Below are positions 43,501 through 58,500 of a stretch of 64,000 bases of DNA, piece by piece; position 1 is the first letter of the stretch, and the number at the start of each line of letters is the position of its first letter. The stretch lies in contig NC_051087.1 of the NCBI RefSeq assembly GCF_901709675.1, positions 14,998,067 to 15,062,066 of the forward strand, read 5' to 3'. Under the pieces are notes generated by a model. It searched no databases and was not told the DNA's origin. It was given only the letters and a program-made list of their open reading frames with translations. A program made the position numbers and the translations under genes. The DNA comes from Syngnathus acus (Eukaryota; Chordata; Actinopteri; Syngnathiformes; Syngnathidae).

Positions 43501-46500
43501 TCAATCATTGATGTCATTTTCAGTTGACAGTATATGGCAAAATGGCCACCTTCTGAGATGGATAAAACTGGATAGATTTTGCTACTTAATTCATATTACA
43601 CAACTGCGATATTGATGACAGAGATGAAGATTTTCTTCCGATCGGCAGATTTCCAACTTTTTCAGACCACAAATAACCACTTTCGACGTAAGCGCAAATC
43701 TATTGAGAAATTTTCAGGGGAGAAACCGTAAAGCAATTGATTGATCGTTATTTTAGCAATTTGATAAATAATCCCAACATAATTGGTTTTCAAATTCAAT
43801 CTGATTACACACAGTACAGGCCAAAAGTTTCATTCGATGCTCATTCAATGCATTCTTATTTCAGGACTATTTACATGTAGATTCTGACTGAAGGCATCAA
43901 AACCTTGAATAACACAAGCATACTTAACAAAAAAAAGGTGAAATAACTGAAAACATGTTTTGTATTTTAGTTTCTTCAAAATAGCTACCTTTTGCTTCTT
44001 TGCACACTCTTGCCATTCTCTCAACGAGGTTTAAGAGGTTGTCACCTGAAGTTTTCGCCTCACAGTGTGCCTGATCAGGGTTAATTAATGGAATTTCTTG
44101 CTTCATCAATTGGGTTGTGAGCATCAGTTTTTTGTGCAGAAGTCAGGTTAATACACAGCCGATCGACAGCCCTATTGGACAACTATTCAAATTCAAATTA
44201 TGGCAAAAACAATCAGCTAACTAAACAAATATAAGTAGCCGTCATTACTTAAAGAAATGAAGATCAGTCGGAGAACTGCAGAAACTTTAAATGTGTCCCC
44301 ATGTAGAGTCACAAAAACTATCAAGCGTGACAATGAAACTGAAACAGATGAGGACCAACCTAGTGAAGGAAGACCAAGAGTCACCTTGGCTTCACCTGAG
44401 TCACCAGCCTTAGAAATAGAAAGTTAACAGCAGCTCAGATCATAGACCAGATGAATGCCATGCAGAGTTCTAGTGGCAGACCCATCTCTAGAACAACTGT
44501 TAAAAGGAGACTGCTTGAATCTGGCCTTCGTGGTCAAGTAGCCCCTACTTGACCATGAGAGAGGCAACAAGTAGAAGAGATTTCTGCGACAGATGACCTG
44601 GCCTCCAACATTCACCGGACCTGAACCCCAATCAGAGTGTTTGGGGTGAGCTGGACTACAGAGTGAAAGCAAAGGGCCCAACAAGTGCTCACCACCATTG
44701 GGAACTTCTTCAAGACTGTTGAAAAAACATTTCAAGTGACTACCTTTTGAAGTCCATCGATCAAATGCCAAGAGTGTGCGGGGCAGTAACCAGAGCAAAG
44801 GGTGGCTATTTTTTACGAAACTAGAATATAAAGCATGTTTTCAGTTATTTCACCTTTTTTTTTTTGTGAACTACATAACGCCACGTGTTCATTCATAGTT
44901 TTGATGCCTTGGAAAAAATATACAGTGTGGAGAATTATTAGGCAAACTGTATTTTTGAGGATTAATTTTGTTTTTGAACAACTACAGTGCTCTCAGTCAA
45001 CCAAAATGTTAATAAACCTTAAACTTGAATCTTTAAGAGAGTAAAAGTGAGATTCTGGCTTTTTAGGAAAATTTACTATTTGCAATGAAATGTTTGATGG
45101 TTCTGACGTCACGCCCCAATATCTTAGCAATTTCAAGAGTGCTGCATTCCTTTGAAAGACTTTTTACAATTTTTGACTTTTCAGAGTCACTTGAATCTCT
45201 TTTTTGCCCCATTTTGCCTGAGGAATACAAGCTGCCTAATAATTATGCGCTGTTATATTGGGTGTTGATCTGCTGAGGCCCCACCACCCTCCACTACCCC
45301 TCATAACACAAATACACATCACTTGATGTGCTTGTATTGAGTAAGCATTCAAGCTTATACAGCATGGAGTTGGAAAATATGCATAAAAATGATCATATGG
45401 TCAAAATAAGGGGGGGGGGTTAAGGTTAGGGAAGCGGCCGGCCAGCTGGCCGGGCAACGTTAGCCTCCGCGACGGGAAGAACGATCCAGGGCGCTTGCTG
45501 TGTTGGCTAATATGTTGAGCTCTTGTTTTGTGAAATAAAGAGCCGGTTACCAAACCCATGTCTTGCCTGGTACTTTGGTAACGCTACAATATAGTTAGTA
45601 TATACGTAGATCTGTAGAATAATTGGAGCCACGACGAGTCTGACGTCAGCGGCGCATGGCGTTCCAGAGTCAACAACTGTTTTTTTGTTTTTTTTTAAGT
45701 GACACAGAGGACGGAGATTTCTATGGATTTAAAGATTTGGAGTGACACGGATGGTTCGATAAAATTGTTGTTTATATTATTGTTATTTGATATGTAGTTT
45801 ATATCTAGCTATATGGGCCTGTGGAATAATTTGAACTGCAACTGATGACGAGTCCGACGTCAGTAGCGCGCCGCACACGCGGCGTTGTTTGCACAAAGGA
45901 TGAAGAATTCGATGGATTTAATGATTTGGAGTGACACAGATGGTTTGATAATCGTGTTCTTTATGTTATAGTTATTTGAATAGAAAAATTTGAACTGCAA
46001 CGCGCCGCTGACGTCAGACTTGTTTACATAAAGGAGGACGAACTTGATCGATGGCTTTAATGAGTTGGAGTGACACAGATTGTTTGATAAAGGTGTTGTT
46101 TATGTCATAGTTATTTGAATAAGTGTTAATGTTACATCAGGCCCGTTCTCAGCTCCTCATTTGTGTTTATGTCACGTTCGCATACCGTATCGTTTAGTCT
46201 GTTGTTGCTGGTTCATGTCTGTTCTTGGTGTTGGATTTTGTCAAATAAATTTCCCCCAAAATGCGACTTAAACTCCGGTGCGACTTATGTTTTTTTCCCC
46301 TTAATGGAGCATTTTATGGCTGATGCGACTTGTACTCCGGAGCGACATTTAGTCCAAAAAATACAGTATATCCCCCCCAGACCCCCGGTCGGCCCCCCAC
46401 ACCCAGGCTACTTTTCAGTATTTTTTCACATTTGCCATTCTCATCACTGTGATATTCATATCATCACAACAAAATATTTCCTTATTTAGTTTCATTTGTC

Positions 46501-49500
46501 ACTGAAAATGTCCATGACATTGTGCGGTCCCTGAGCAGCTCCTTTAGCAGCAGACTATTTCACCCACGGTGTAGGAAGGAAAGATTCCGCAGGTTCTTCA
46601 TTCCCACTGCTGTCAGACTCTACAACATGCGTGGCGCCTGATAAAATTGTGTTTCGTCTCTACCGCTACTAGTGGCACTTGTCTTTGTCCTTGTCTGTTA
46701 TTTATCCTTTTTTAAATTTGGCACTTGTTTTCTTGCACTCTTGTCCGCTGCTGTGACAAGTAAATTTCCCTGCTGTGGGATTAATAAAGTTCTATCATCA
46801 TCAAAACTTTCCATTATAATTTAGATTTTTATTTAATTTTTGCCCTCTCCCCCACAAGAACTCGCCACTGTGTCGTGGACCATTTCCTCCAGGAGTCGGC
46901 CCGATGCTGTCACAGATTCAACGGGCCCAGCTCCTCAACTCTCAGGTCAGTGGTACAGCCACAGTAAAAATAAGATTCTGTTTACAGACAAGTTTTGAAT
47001 TATCTGACATTCAAACTTACAGACAGACTGCACATACATAGAGCGCTGTGGATAAGTATTTCCCCTTCTCAAATTCTTAGTTTTCTGCAGTTTCCCACTT
47101 AAACATTTAAGATACCGTAATTTTCAGACTATAAGTCGCGGTTTTTTTTCATAGTTTGTGTGGGGGGGCGACTTATAATTATGTGTTTTTTTTTCAAAAA
47201 TTTGTGAAACCGCGATAAACGAACCGCGATGTAGCAAGGGATTACTGTAATTTGAATTTCAAGTGACGTCAGCAACGCGGCGTGGCGGTTGTTTACAAAA
47301 AGGACAAAGATTGATCACGGGATGACGAAGATGACGAAGGGCCCCACGTACTACCGGCATCATTAGCGGCTTTGTTTCTAAGTGACACGGAGGACGAAGA
47401 GTTTGAAGGATTTAAGGATTTGGAGTGACACAGAAGGTTTGAAAAACTATTATGGCTTTTACGCACGCCCGGTCCTACTCTACGGAGCTCTCTTTCACCT
47501 TCGTGGATGGAAGTCGGGGGCCGGCGCTCGGCCGGGTGGCTGTCCAGGGACGGTGGATGGGGCTCAGACTTGGCTTTTACGCACGCCCGGTCCTACTCTA
47601 CGGAGCTCTCTTTCACCTCCGTGGATGGAAGTCGAGGGCCGGCACTCGGCCGGGTGGCTGTCCGGGGACGGTGGATGGGGCTCGGTCATGCCTTTTACGC
47701 ACGCCCGGTCCTATTCTATGGATCTCTTCCACCTCCGTGGCTGGAAGTCCACGCCGCCACACGCCTGGAAGTTTGTTTTGTTAAATAAAGAGCCGTTTAC
47801 CAAACCCACGTCTTTCCTTGTACTTTGTTAACGCTACAATCTAGTTATATACTAGATCTGTGGAATAACAACGAGGCTGACGTCAGGGCGCATGCGCGGC
47901 GTTGTTGACAAAGGACGAGGAATTTGATCGATGGATTTAATGATTTAGAGTGCACAGATGGTTTGATATTATTGCTTATATAATAGTTATTTGATATCTA
48001 ATTTATATATCGTTATATGGGCCTGTGGAATATTTTGAAGTGCAAGCGCCGTCATTGTTGAATAAGGACGATCGATGGATTTAATGAATTGGAGTGACAC
48101 AGATGGTTTTATAAACGTGTTATTTATGTAATAGTTTTTTTAATAACTCTGAATGTTACGTCAGGCCCGTTCTCAGCTCTTTGTTTGTGTTTGTCACGTT
48201 AGCATACCTATCGTTTAGCCTGTTGTTGCTCGTTCATGTCTGTTCTTGGTGTTGGATTTTGTCGAATAAATTGCCCCCCAAAATGCGACTTATACTCCGG
48301 AGCAACTTATGTATGTTTTTTTTCAGTTTTTTGGGCATTTTATGGCTGATGCGACTTGTACTCCGGAGCGACTTTTAGTCTGAAAATTACGGTAATTAAA
48401 ATAATGAAATGATTTGACAAACACTATCAAAGTAATGATAAAATGCTGCATTTTTATTTGGCCATTTTATTTATTAAGTGGGAAAAGAATATTGAAACCT
48501 ACTGCCTGGTCAATCCTCAGCAGCAACAGCCGAAATCTAGAGTTTTCTTCACAACTGGCAATGCGTCTTTCACATCTTTGTGGAGATATTAGGGCTTACT
48601 TATTCGTACAGCCCTGGGTTTGGTCATGTGACATTTACACGTTGAGCCCTTGTCACTGTGATGTCATTTTCAGTCAGGAATATATACAATGCACACCACC
48701 ATCAAAACCTTTCCTATTTGTGAGGTATGGTAGAGGGGGCTTCACGATTTGGGACTGCTTTGCTCTATCAGTTACTGGAAACAGGAATTCCCAACTGTAC
48801 CAATACTTTTTCCTTTACGACACCATCTGCCTAGGTTGGACGATGTGAAATGACATTCACCCAATGGGTAGAAGTAAATTATGGAATGCCCTAGTCAGAC
48901 TCCTGACCTCAACCCAATTTGACCCCAAGAGAGCAATTTACACAGACATCCCAAGAATATTGTTTACTAAAACTGTTCTGTAAAAAGAAATGTTCCAGAA
49001 TTCATTCGGACCATTGTGCAGGTATCAACTTAAAAAAACCTTAGGTTGAGGTCATTGCTACCAGGATGCTCACCTAAATCCAGTGGATCATACACTTTTT
49101 ACATCTTGCATTGTAATGTTCAGTAAAAACATGGAAACTTATGTTCCTTTTAAAACGCATGCTGAGCAATTTCACACTTTTCTCACAATCTCAGTCACCA
49201 CGCACACACATGGCATTTCTACACTCATCCCTTCATTTCCACCCCAGTTTAATTTACGAACAGGACACTCCACACATTCCCACTTCCCTTACGGTTTCAC
49301 TAGTGCGACCAAGGGTGCAAACGGATTTTCTACTATAGTTTAAAACATAGTACATTGACACATACAGTCACACTCACTACAGACATGACGCTGCAGGCGA
49401 CACTCAGATTCAGGCACTCTATTCAGAAATTCCAAACGTGGCCGTAGTTTACGAGACCCTTAAATGAGGCTGCACGTTTCAGATGGTCAAGTGACTAGAA

Positions 49501-52500
49501 ATGAACAAACTTGGCCTTATTTTTTATGAAAGCTACAAACCTCTTCAATTATTTGTTCTATTTTGATATAAAGGTGGTTTGAATTTTTCTTAACAGCTAT
49601 ATCATATAACTTGTTAGGATCTGACGTTTTGGACATATGGGATACTGGTTTACTCATCATGTGCATGTCTGATGTTGCTCACCATGGTCCGAGGGATGCT
49701 CAAGGAGTTTGTGCGAATGCTACGAAGCATGAAGAATTAGAGGGAACATTGATGGAAATGTATGATTGTTTCTTATGAAGAAGAAAACACAATTTGTTTT
49801 AACGAGAAAATGAAGATTACCAGCTCAGTGGCCTAGTGGTAGAGTGTCCGCCCTGAGACTGGAAGGTTGTGGGTTCAAACCCCGGCCGGGTCATACCAAA
49901 GACTATAAAAATGGGACCCATTGCCTCCCTGCTTGGCACTCAGCATTAAGGGTTGGAATTGGGGGGTTAGATCACCAACTGATTCCCGAGCGCGGCACCG
50001 CTGCTGCTCACTGCTCCCCTCTCCCCCAGGGGATGGATTAAAATCACACGGGGATGGGTTAAATGCAGAGGACAAATTTCACCACACCCAGGTGTGTGTG
50101 TGACGATCATTGGGACTTTAATCTTTAATCTTTAATCTTTAATCTTTAAGATCAGATTGTATTACATAACCAATTTCAAAATTCCTATTAATTCCAAACG
50201 TGTTTTTTTTCTTGCAACTGTGCGCATGTATTGCAGGGGTGTCTAAATCCAGCTCCCAACGGCCGCTATACTACATGTTTTAGATGTTTCCTTCTTCCAC
50301 CTGAGTCAAATGCTCTGCAGAAGCCTGATAACAATCCTGATCATTTGGATCAGGTGCTTTTGAGGCAGGAAGCATCTAAAACATGCTGGATAGCTGCCCT
50401 CCACAACTGGATTTGGACACTGGATACTGTATGTACTGTCCTGTATGTATGACATTATTTATATCACACATTCTTCTCTTTCTAGGTGGCAGGAGTTCCT
50501 CGTGGTGGTCCAGTGCCTCCTTTGTTACCAGCTGGTGGTGGTTTCAGACCATTTTTCAGTGGCCCGCACCCTACACACGGTCATCGAATGGGGCCGCCGT
50601 ATCCTCATGGTCATCCTAACCACATGCCACCCATCAGGCACAACGCCACTCATCTCCATCCTCAACATCGGCGCATACTTACCCAGCGCATGCAAAACAG
50701 GAGCGGGTATGTGATCATCCGTCGTTTATTATGTACTTTTAACAATGCAAGAGCTGAGCCTTCTCATAAAACCAATCTCATTTGTACCATTTTTTTTACC
50801 CTGAAGAGACCTAAGCAGAACAGGAGGGGACTGGCGCAGCAGAGACCCATACAGTAACCTGATGACTCAGAAAGAGAAGGAATGGGTCACTAAAATCCAA
50901 ATGATGCAACTTCAAAGTACTGACCCTTTCCTGGATGACTACTATTATCAGGTTTGTTAGAATGTTATATGGCTGTGTATTTCATGTTGAAACTTTGACT
51001 TGTCACTTTGTCCATGCAGTGGAGCCTCTGAAGTTTTACAGTGTAACTTGATTACATTTTCTTGTAACATATCCGTCTAAAGCCACACAAAACATTAGCA
51101 GTTTGGAGTGCTGTTGTGCGGTGTCACAGGGAACATCATATTGCAAGATGTACCTCAGTTCAGTGTGGCTTTGTGGCTTTTTTGCGACAACTTTCCCAAA
51201 AGAATGTGCTGCATATGCGTCACGCAAAACCTTATATCTCATGAGAGGTCACTTCAGTAAGCATGATATCAAAAGGCCTGCAACTAACAATTTTGACAAC
51301 TGATTAAAATGTTGTTGATTAATCGGTGAATCTAATTATTTAAATGTTTTAATTTTCATGCAGTTATTTAAAAACCTGTCATTATTTCAAATTGACATGA
51401 ATTAATTACGATTCAGTTACTTGTATAATTTGTAACAAAATAATTTTCCAAAGTAAAACCAATTTTTTTCATTTTGATTTAACACAAATATTTTTGGGCT
51501 GCTTTCATAGAGAACTACATAAATTGCATAATGTTGAGACCCTGACAGTTCAGGGCATTTGGACAATTTTGAATTAGAAAACTATCCAAATTACTCATCA
51601 ATTATCGAAAATAATTACCCATTAATTGTTGCTCCTCTAAAATTGTAATTATTTCCTTCTACTCCTACAATAAGAATATAAAAAATCTAGAACAATAAAA
51701 AGGTCAAACTGGATTGGATTGTGTTCAACCTCTGGGATTCCATCATGAAAATGCACAGAGACTCATATATGCATTTCAATTTGATTTAAATCCTGGCCAA
51801 TCAAATTGTGCTGTAATTTATGTTATTATTCTATGGTCATAATCCATCATTATATTGTTATACAGCACTACTATGAAAAGATGGAAAAGCGTCAGGAAAA
51901 AGAGAGAGACAGCAGTAAAAAAGAGCACACTACCAAGCTCATCACTCCACAAGTTGCCAAGATTGAACACACCTACAGACCAGGTAAATTCAGACACTTG
52001 CAGAACCTGAACAGATTCCTGTCCTGCAGGTGCACTCCCACACTACTTCCCCAGTGCATCAGGATGACTTTTTTTCCGGCAGCTTAGGGTAAACAAAAAA
52101 AGGCAAAGCAGTTACCAATTTAATTCATTTAATTACTCTTGCCAAATGTGGTTTGTTCGCATAAGACAAGGGCTGGGTATTGATTCTATTTTCCTGATTC
52201 GATTTGATTTCAATTCACAAGAGTTGCCTTTGATTCGATTACGATTTTTTTTTCCGACTAGTAATCTTTCCTTTAAAATTTATATTTTGTTACTTTCAAG
52301 GCAACCCTTTTAGATGTTAAATTTGGGTTAAAATAAAGGTAATACCTGAGAAGTAAATATTAAAATTTAGATTATACTTTAGAAGACTCCTCAACACATG
52401 ACAAAAAGGTTCGGGGGTACCGAACGACGGCATCTTTTGGCACATCTCAAGGCAAAATTAGTTCGGCTGTGAGTACGGAAATTGGCTTGCCTCTGTAAAC

Positions 52501-55500
52501 CGAACTCACTGGCAGCAGTGATGCATCAAGATCCGCCTTATTTTCGGCAGCATTTTGGCACTACTTTCATCACATCATTTCCACTTGTTAACTTACACGG
52601 AAGTCGTCACCTTACCGTGGTGGAGGGGTTTCCGTGTCCCAATGATCCTAGGAGCCATGTTGTCTGGGGCTTCATGCCCCTGGTAGGGTCACCCATGGCA
52701 AAAGGGTCCTAGGTGAGGGGCCAGACAAAGCCCGGCTCAAAAAGCCCCTTATGAAGAAAAACATATATGGACTCAGATTTCTCTTGCCAAATGTGGGGCT
52801 CGAAGGCGAGCGTCTGGTGGCCGGGCCTTCGCCCATGGGGCCCGGCCGGGCACAGCCCGAAAAGGAAACGTGGGTCCCCGTTTCCATGGGCTCACCACCT
52901 GTGGGAGGGGCCAAAGGGGTCGGGTGCATTGTGAGCTGGGCGGCGGCCAAAGGCAGGGACCTTGGCGGTCCGATCCCCGGCTGCAGAAGCTGGCTCTTGG
53001 GACATGGAATGTCACCTCTCTGGCTGGAAAGGAGCCCGAGCTGGTGTGCAAGGCAGAAAAGTTCCAACTAGACATAGTCGGACTTGCCTCCACACACAGT
53101 TTGGGTTTCGGTACTAGCCCTCTCGAGAGGGGCTGGACTCTCTTCCAGTCTGGAGTTGCCCACGGTGAGAGGCGTCAAGCAGGTGTGGGTATACTTATTG
53201 CCCCCCAGCTGGGCGCCTGCACATTGGGGTTCACCCCGGTGAACGAGAGGGTAGCCTCCCTCCGCCTTCGGGTGGGGGGGACGGGTCCTGACTGTTGTTT
53301 GTGTCTATGCACCAAACAGCAGCTCAGAGTACCCACCCTTCTTGGGATCCCTGGAGGAAGCACTGGAGAGCGCTCCTTCTGGGGACTCCATTGTTCTACT
53401 GGGTGACTTCAATGCTCACGTGGGCAATGAGAGTGAGACCTGGAAGGGCGTGATTGGGAGGAACGGCCCCCCCCGATCTGAACCCGAGCGGTGGTCTATT
53501 ATTGGACTTCTGTGCTCGACACGGATTTTCTATAATGAACACCATGTTCAAACATGAGGGTGTGCACGTGGCACCAGGACACCCTAGGCCGCAGTTCGAT
53601 GATCGACTTTGTAGTCGTGTCATCGGATTTGCGGCCGCATGTTTTGGACACTCGGGCAAAGAGAGGGGCGGAGCTGTCAACTGATCACCACCTAGTGGTG
53701 GGTTGGCTCCGATGGTGGGGGAAGATGCCGGTCCAACTTGGCAGACCCAAACGCTCTGTGAGGGTCTGCTGTGAACGATTAGCAGAATCCCCTGTCAGGA
53801 AGAGCTTCAACTCCCACCTCCGGCAGGGCTTTTCCCACGTCCCGGGGGAGGCGGGGGACATTGAGTCCGAGTGGATCATGTTCCGCGCCTCCATTGTTGA
53901 GGCGGCCGACCGGAGCTGTGGCCGTAAGGTCGTTGGTGCCTGTCGTGGCGGCAATCCCCGAACCCGCTGGTGGACACCGGCGGTAAGGGATGCCGTCAAG
54001 CTGAAGAAGGAGTCCTATCGAGCCATTTTGGCCTGCGGGACTCCGGAGGCAGCCGGGCGTGGGAGGAGTTTGGCGTGGCCATGGAGAATGACTTCCGGAC
54101 GGCTTCGAGGAAATTCTGGTCCACCATCCGGCGTCTCAGGAGGGGGAAGCAATGCAACGTCAACACTGTTTACAGTGGGGATGGCGTGCTGCTGACCTCG
54201 ACTCGGGACGTCGTGAGTCGGTGGGGAGAATACTTCGAAGACTTCCTCAATTACACCTACACGCCTTCCATTGTGGAAGCAGGGCCTGGAGACTCTGAGG
54301 CGGACTCTCCAATCTCTGGGGTCGAAGTCCCTGAGGTAGTTAAAAAACTCCTCGGTGGCAAGGCCCCGGGGGTGGATGAGATCCGCCCGGAATTCTTAAA
54401 GGCTCTGGATGTTGTCATGGCTGACACGCCTCTACAACATTGCGTGGACATCGGGGACAGTGCCTCTAGATTGGCAGACTGGGGTGGTGGTTCCCCTCTT
54501 TAAGAAGGGGGACCGGAGGGTGTGTTCCAATTACAGGGAAATCACACTCCTCAGCCTCCCTGGTAAGGTCTATTTAGGGGTGCTGGAGAGGAGGGTCCGT
54601 CAGAAGGTCGAACCTCGGATTCAGGAGGAGCAGTGTGGCTTTCGTCCTGGCTGTGGAACAGTGGACCAGCTCTACACCCTCGGCAGGATCCTCGAGGGTG
54701 CATAGGAGTTCGCCCAACCAGTCCACATGTGTTTTTTGGACTTGGAGAAGGCGTTCAACCGTGTCCCTCGGGAGGTTCTGTGGAGGGTGCTTCGGAAGTA
54801 CGGGGTGCCGAGCCGACTGATAAGGGCGGTTCGGTCCCTGTATCACCGATGCCAGAGTTTGGTCCGCATTTCCGGCAGTAAGTCGGATTCGTTCCCAGTG
54901 AGGGTTGGACTCCACCAAGGCTGCCCTTTGTCACTGATTTTATTAACAGTTTTTATGGACAGAATTTCTAGGCGCAGCCGAGGCGTTGAGGGGGTCCGGT
55001 TTGGGGACCTCAGCATCGCGTCTCTGCTTTTTGCAGACGACGTGGTGCTGTTGGCTTCTTCAGGCCGTGATCTCCAGCTCTCACTGGAGCGGTTCGCAGC
55101 CGAGTGTGAGGCGGTCGGGATGAGGGTCAGCCCCTCCAAATGCTCGGTCGGAAAAGGGTGGAATGCCCTCTCCGGATCGGGGAAGAGATCCTGCCCCAAG
55201 TGGAGGAGTTCAAGTATCTTGGGGTCTTGTTCACGAGTGAGGGGAGGATGGAGCGCGAGATCGACGGCGGATCGGTGCAGCGTCGGCAGTAATGCGGACT
55301 CTGTACCGGTCCGTCGTGGTAAAGAGTGAGCTGAGCCAAAAGGCAAAGCTCTCAATTTACCGGTCGATTTACGCTCCTACCCTCACCTATGGTCACGAGC
55401 TATGGGTCGTGACCGAAAGAACGAGATCCCGGATACAAGCGGCCGAAATGAGTTTTCTCCGCAGGATGTCCGGGCTCTCCCTTCGAGATAGGGTAAGAAG

Positions 55501-58500
55501 CTCGCTCATCTGGGAGAGACTCTGAGTAGAGTCGCTACTCCTCCACGTTGAGAGGAGCCAGATGAGGTGGCTCGGGCATCTCATCAGGATGCCTCCTGGA
55601 CGCCTCCCTGGGGAGGTGTTCCGGGCATGTCCCACCGGTAGGAGACCCCGGGGACGACCCAGGACACGCTGGAGACACTGTCTCTCAGCTGGCCTGGGAA
55701 CGCCTTGGGATCCCCCGGGATGAGCTGGATGAAGTGGCTGGGGAGAGGGAAGACTGGGAGTCCCTCCGAAAGCTGCTGCCCCCGCGACCCGACCCCGGAT
55801 AAGCGGAAGAAGATGGATGGATGGATGGATGGATGGATGGATGGATGGATGGATGGATGGATGAACTTACACGGAGAACTAGTGTTTTTACACCGCCACA
55901 ATGTGAATTTGCGATTGGGTTTTCATCACTTGTAGTCGAGTTATTTAGTTAGATCTAGGGCAGGGGTGGGCAAACTTTTTGACTCGCGGGCCGAACTGGG
56001 TTCTAAATTTGGACCGGAGGGCCGAACCAGAAGCAGATGGACGTAGTGTTTGTGTGAAGTAATGTAAGCGACCTGTAAAGGTCATTGCATAAAAGATTTT
56101 GGCCTTTAGTAGGTAGTAAAGCATGGATATTCCAAACAAGTTATTTGAAAACAAATGCATTTATTAACAGCATTAAAAAGAAAAAAAAAAAAAATCACTA
56201 AAAAACTGCTATCAGTGATTCTCATAAAATACGACACTGTTATTATGAATAACAGTCTCCATCACTTCAGTGCCTGCAGGTCAGATTAATGAAAGATGTT
56301 TATCTTATGAGATCACATCAAACGGCAAACATTCTGACCAAATATATCATCTTGAAGAATCGGTGAAAGCATACATCCAAATAAAGTAATCAAAACGGCA
56401 ACACGGTGAGGGGTATCTGAAAATCAGAGCAGAGTTTTAACTCACAAACACCTGGTAACAGAGGTGAGGAAACGGGAAACACTTCCTTAAAGTAAGCCTT
56501 AAGAACTTTACAGGTTAAGATTAGTCGCAAACAGGTGGTGCATCAATGTCCTTGAGCATCCTGCATTGTTTGAAAATGAGAATGGTCGCTAGTTTCAATC
56601 CCTGCTATGTGTACAAATCATATTCAAAATGCATTTTTTTACAACAAACTTGAGAGCCTCCCCTTCATTTTCAGTGGGAACAGTGTTGTTGGTCTCCCTT
56701 TTTTGCTAGTGCGTCATAGTCTGGAGTAAAATTTGTTGTGGCAATTCTTAGGAGAGATCCGAGGTGTTGGTCCGTTTACCTCGATCTGTGACGGGTTGAT
56801 GTTGATGTGGCTGAACGTCACGTCGCGTACGTCGAGCCAAATTGGCCACTCTTTTTTAAACACTCGGCACTGTGTCCACCTTGCTTTTCCTTGGACGACT
56901 CATTTTAATAGAAGGATTCCAGGGGAAGGTTTGTGGGTGGCTTTAGCGTAAAACTGTATCTGAAAGCTCAGCGCGCGAATTACAAGAATGCTGTCGTCAC
57001 AGCCCACGCTCTAAATTCGGGACTGATACAAATAGAGCGCGAGTGCGCCATGTCCGTACTACTGAGTACGTACACGCACTTGTGAGTGTGCACCGAGCTT
57101 TCTGACACGGCTTCCGGTAGTAAATGCGCAGGCGAGCGGTTCCCCATCTACTGGGGAAACGCAGTCATTGCAGGCAAAATGACCAAAAAAAATGTTTAAT
57201 AATACAATTTGTTCAGGGTTGGCGGGCCGTAGTTTGCCCACCCCTGATCTAGGGCCTACTCAGCAAAGGTTTTCGCCAGCATGAGGATCGTGCCAGGGAA
57301 AGAGACAAGCCGAACGGAATCAAGAACTCGAGTGCAGCGTCATTGTACAACTCGGAACACAGTCCGTAACCACGTGTCTGACGGAACATATCCGTAAAGT
57401 AGATGTCCCGGGGAAGGTTTTGTGTATTCTCTGTCAAGATATGATCAGCTATGGAGGTCGCGGCGCTAGAAACATTAAGGATCACATTGAAACAAAAAAC
57501 ACAAAGGTACTTTTTTTAGTTTTACAAGCATGTGGGTTTAGAAAGTAACATGATGTTACATGTAAGCTAATGTTACGCTATTGTCATGATATTATCATGA
57601 TATCGTTAAAGAATAAATTTTCAATGATATATAGTTGCACTAAGTTCATTTTGTTTTTCCTTTTTAATCACTTCACTGGTTCTTCTATATCAAACAAATT
57701 ATTTTAGGTGCATTACCTGACATGTTTCGGCGTATACTTCCGCCTTCATCAAAGTGTCACTGATGTGGTTGTGATGCGTCTTTATCAGCTGATGGATGAA
57801 GGCATGGCTGTCAGATTTGACAGGTGAGTCACGCCCTCTGCTGTCCATTCATCTCTCCAGAATGCTGTTCCAGGTTGTAGAGAGCATGTAGGCTATTACG
57901 AAGAAGTTATGGATAGAACTGCGTCAAGGAATTTCGCCTCCTCGAAAAGCTGACGAAAAAACGAGCTCGCTACAGGAGCCACCTGAGGTTCAATCTACGC
58001 TGCCGGGATGAAGAAATAACGCCGGCCAGCCTGACAATCAAGAACCCAATTCCGACCAGGAACGCGCAAAGGATTATCAGGAGAGTGCGGATGACTCTGG
58101 TCAAAGAACGGATACGCTGCACAACCAACAAACTCAACAACATCAACGATGAACTACAGTGACTGACGGAACAATTCAAACACCGGTATGCCCTGGACAA
58201 TAACACGGAAACAACACTACACGGACATTTAGATAACACACGAACAGGAATTCGCCGCCACAAAAAAACGACACATCGGGAAATTGGACAGACTCATCGC
58301 ACTAAAGAAGGCACAACCGGACCACACACACATCAACGATAAAGCCACGGAGTTAGCATGCGAAAAAATACATAATTCAGGACAAAAAGCAGCACTACGC
58401 AATGAAGTTGCAGGTATATTAAAAACGGCTAAATCACCACCCAGTAATATTACAAAACAGGAAGCAAACGCAATGATCACACAAGCAAAAAATAAAGACA

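Noticed and set aside
47382-47831. Overlapping open frames of 93-149 codons in three frames
   Set aside because: They cover the 122-bp minisatellite and are open because of repeat composition, not coding. The inverted copy at 61784-62047 shows the same.
48413-49343. A possible additional patl1 exon within intron 9
   Set aside because: I looked for the mammalian linker residues between exons 9 and 10 but found no in-phase segment with splice sites that resembles them.
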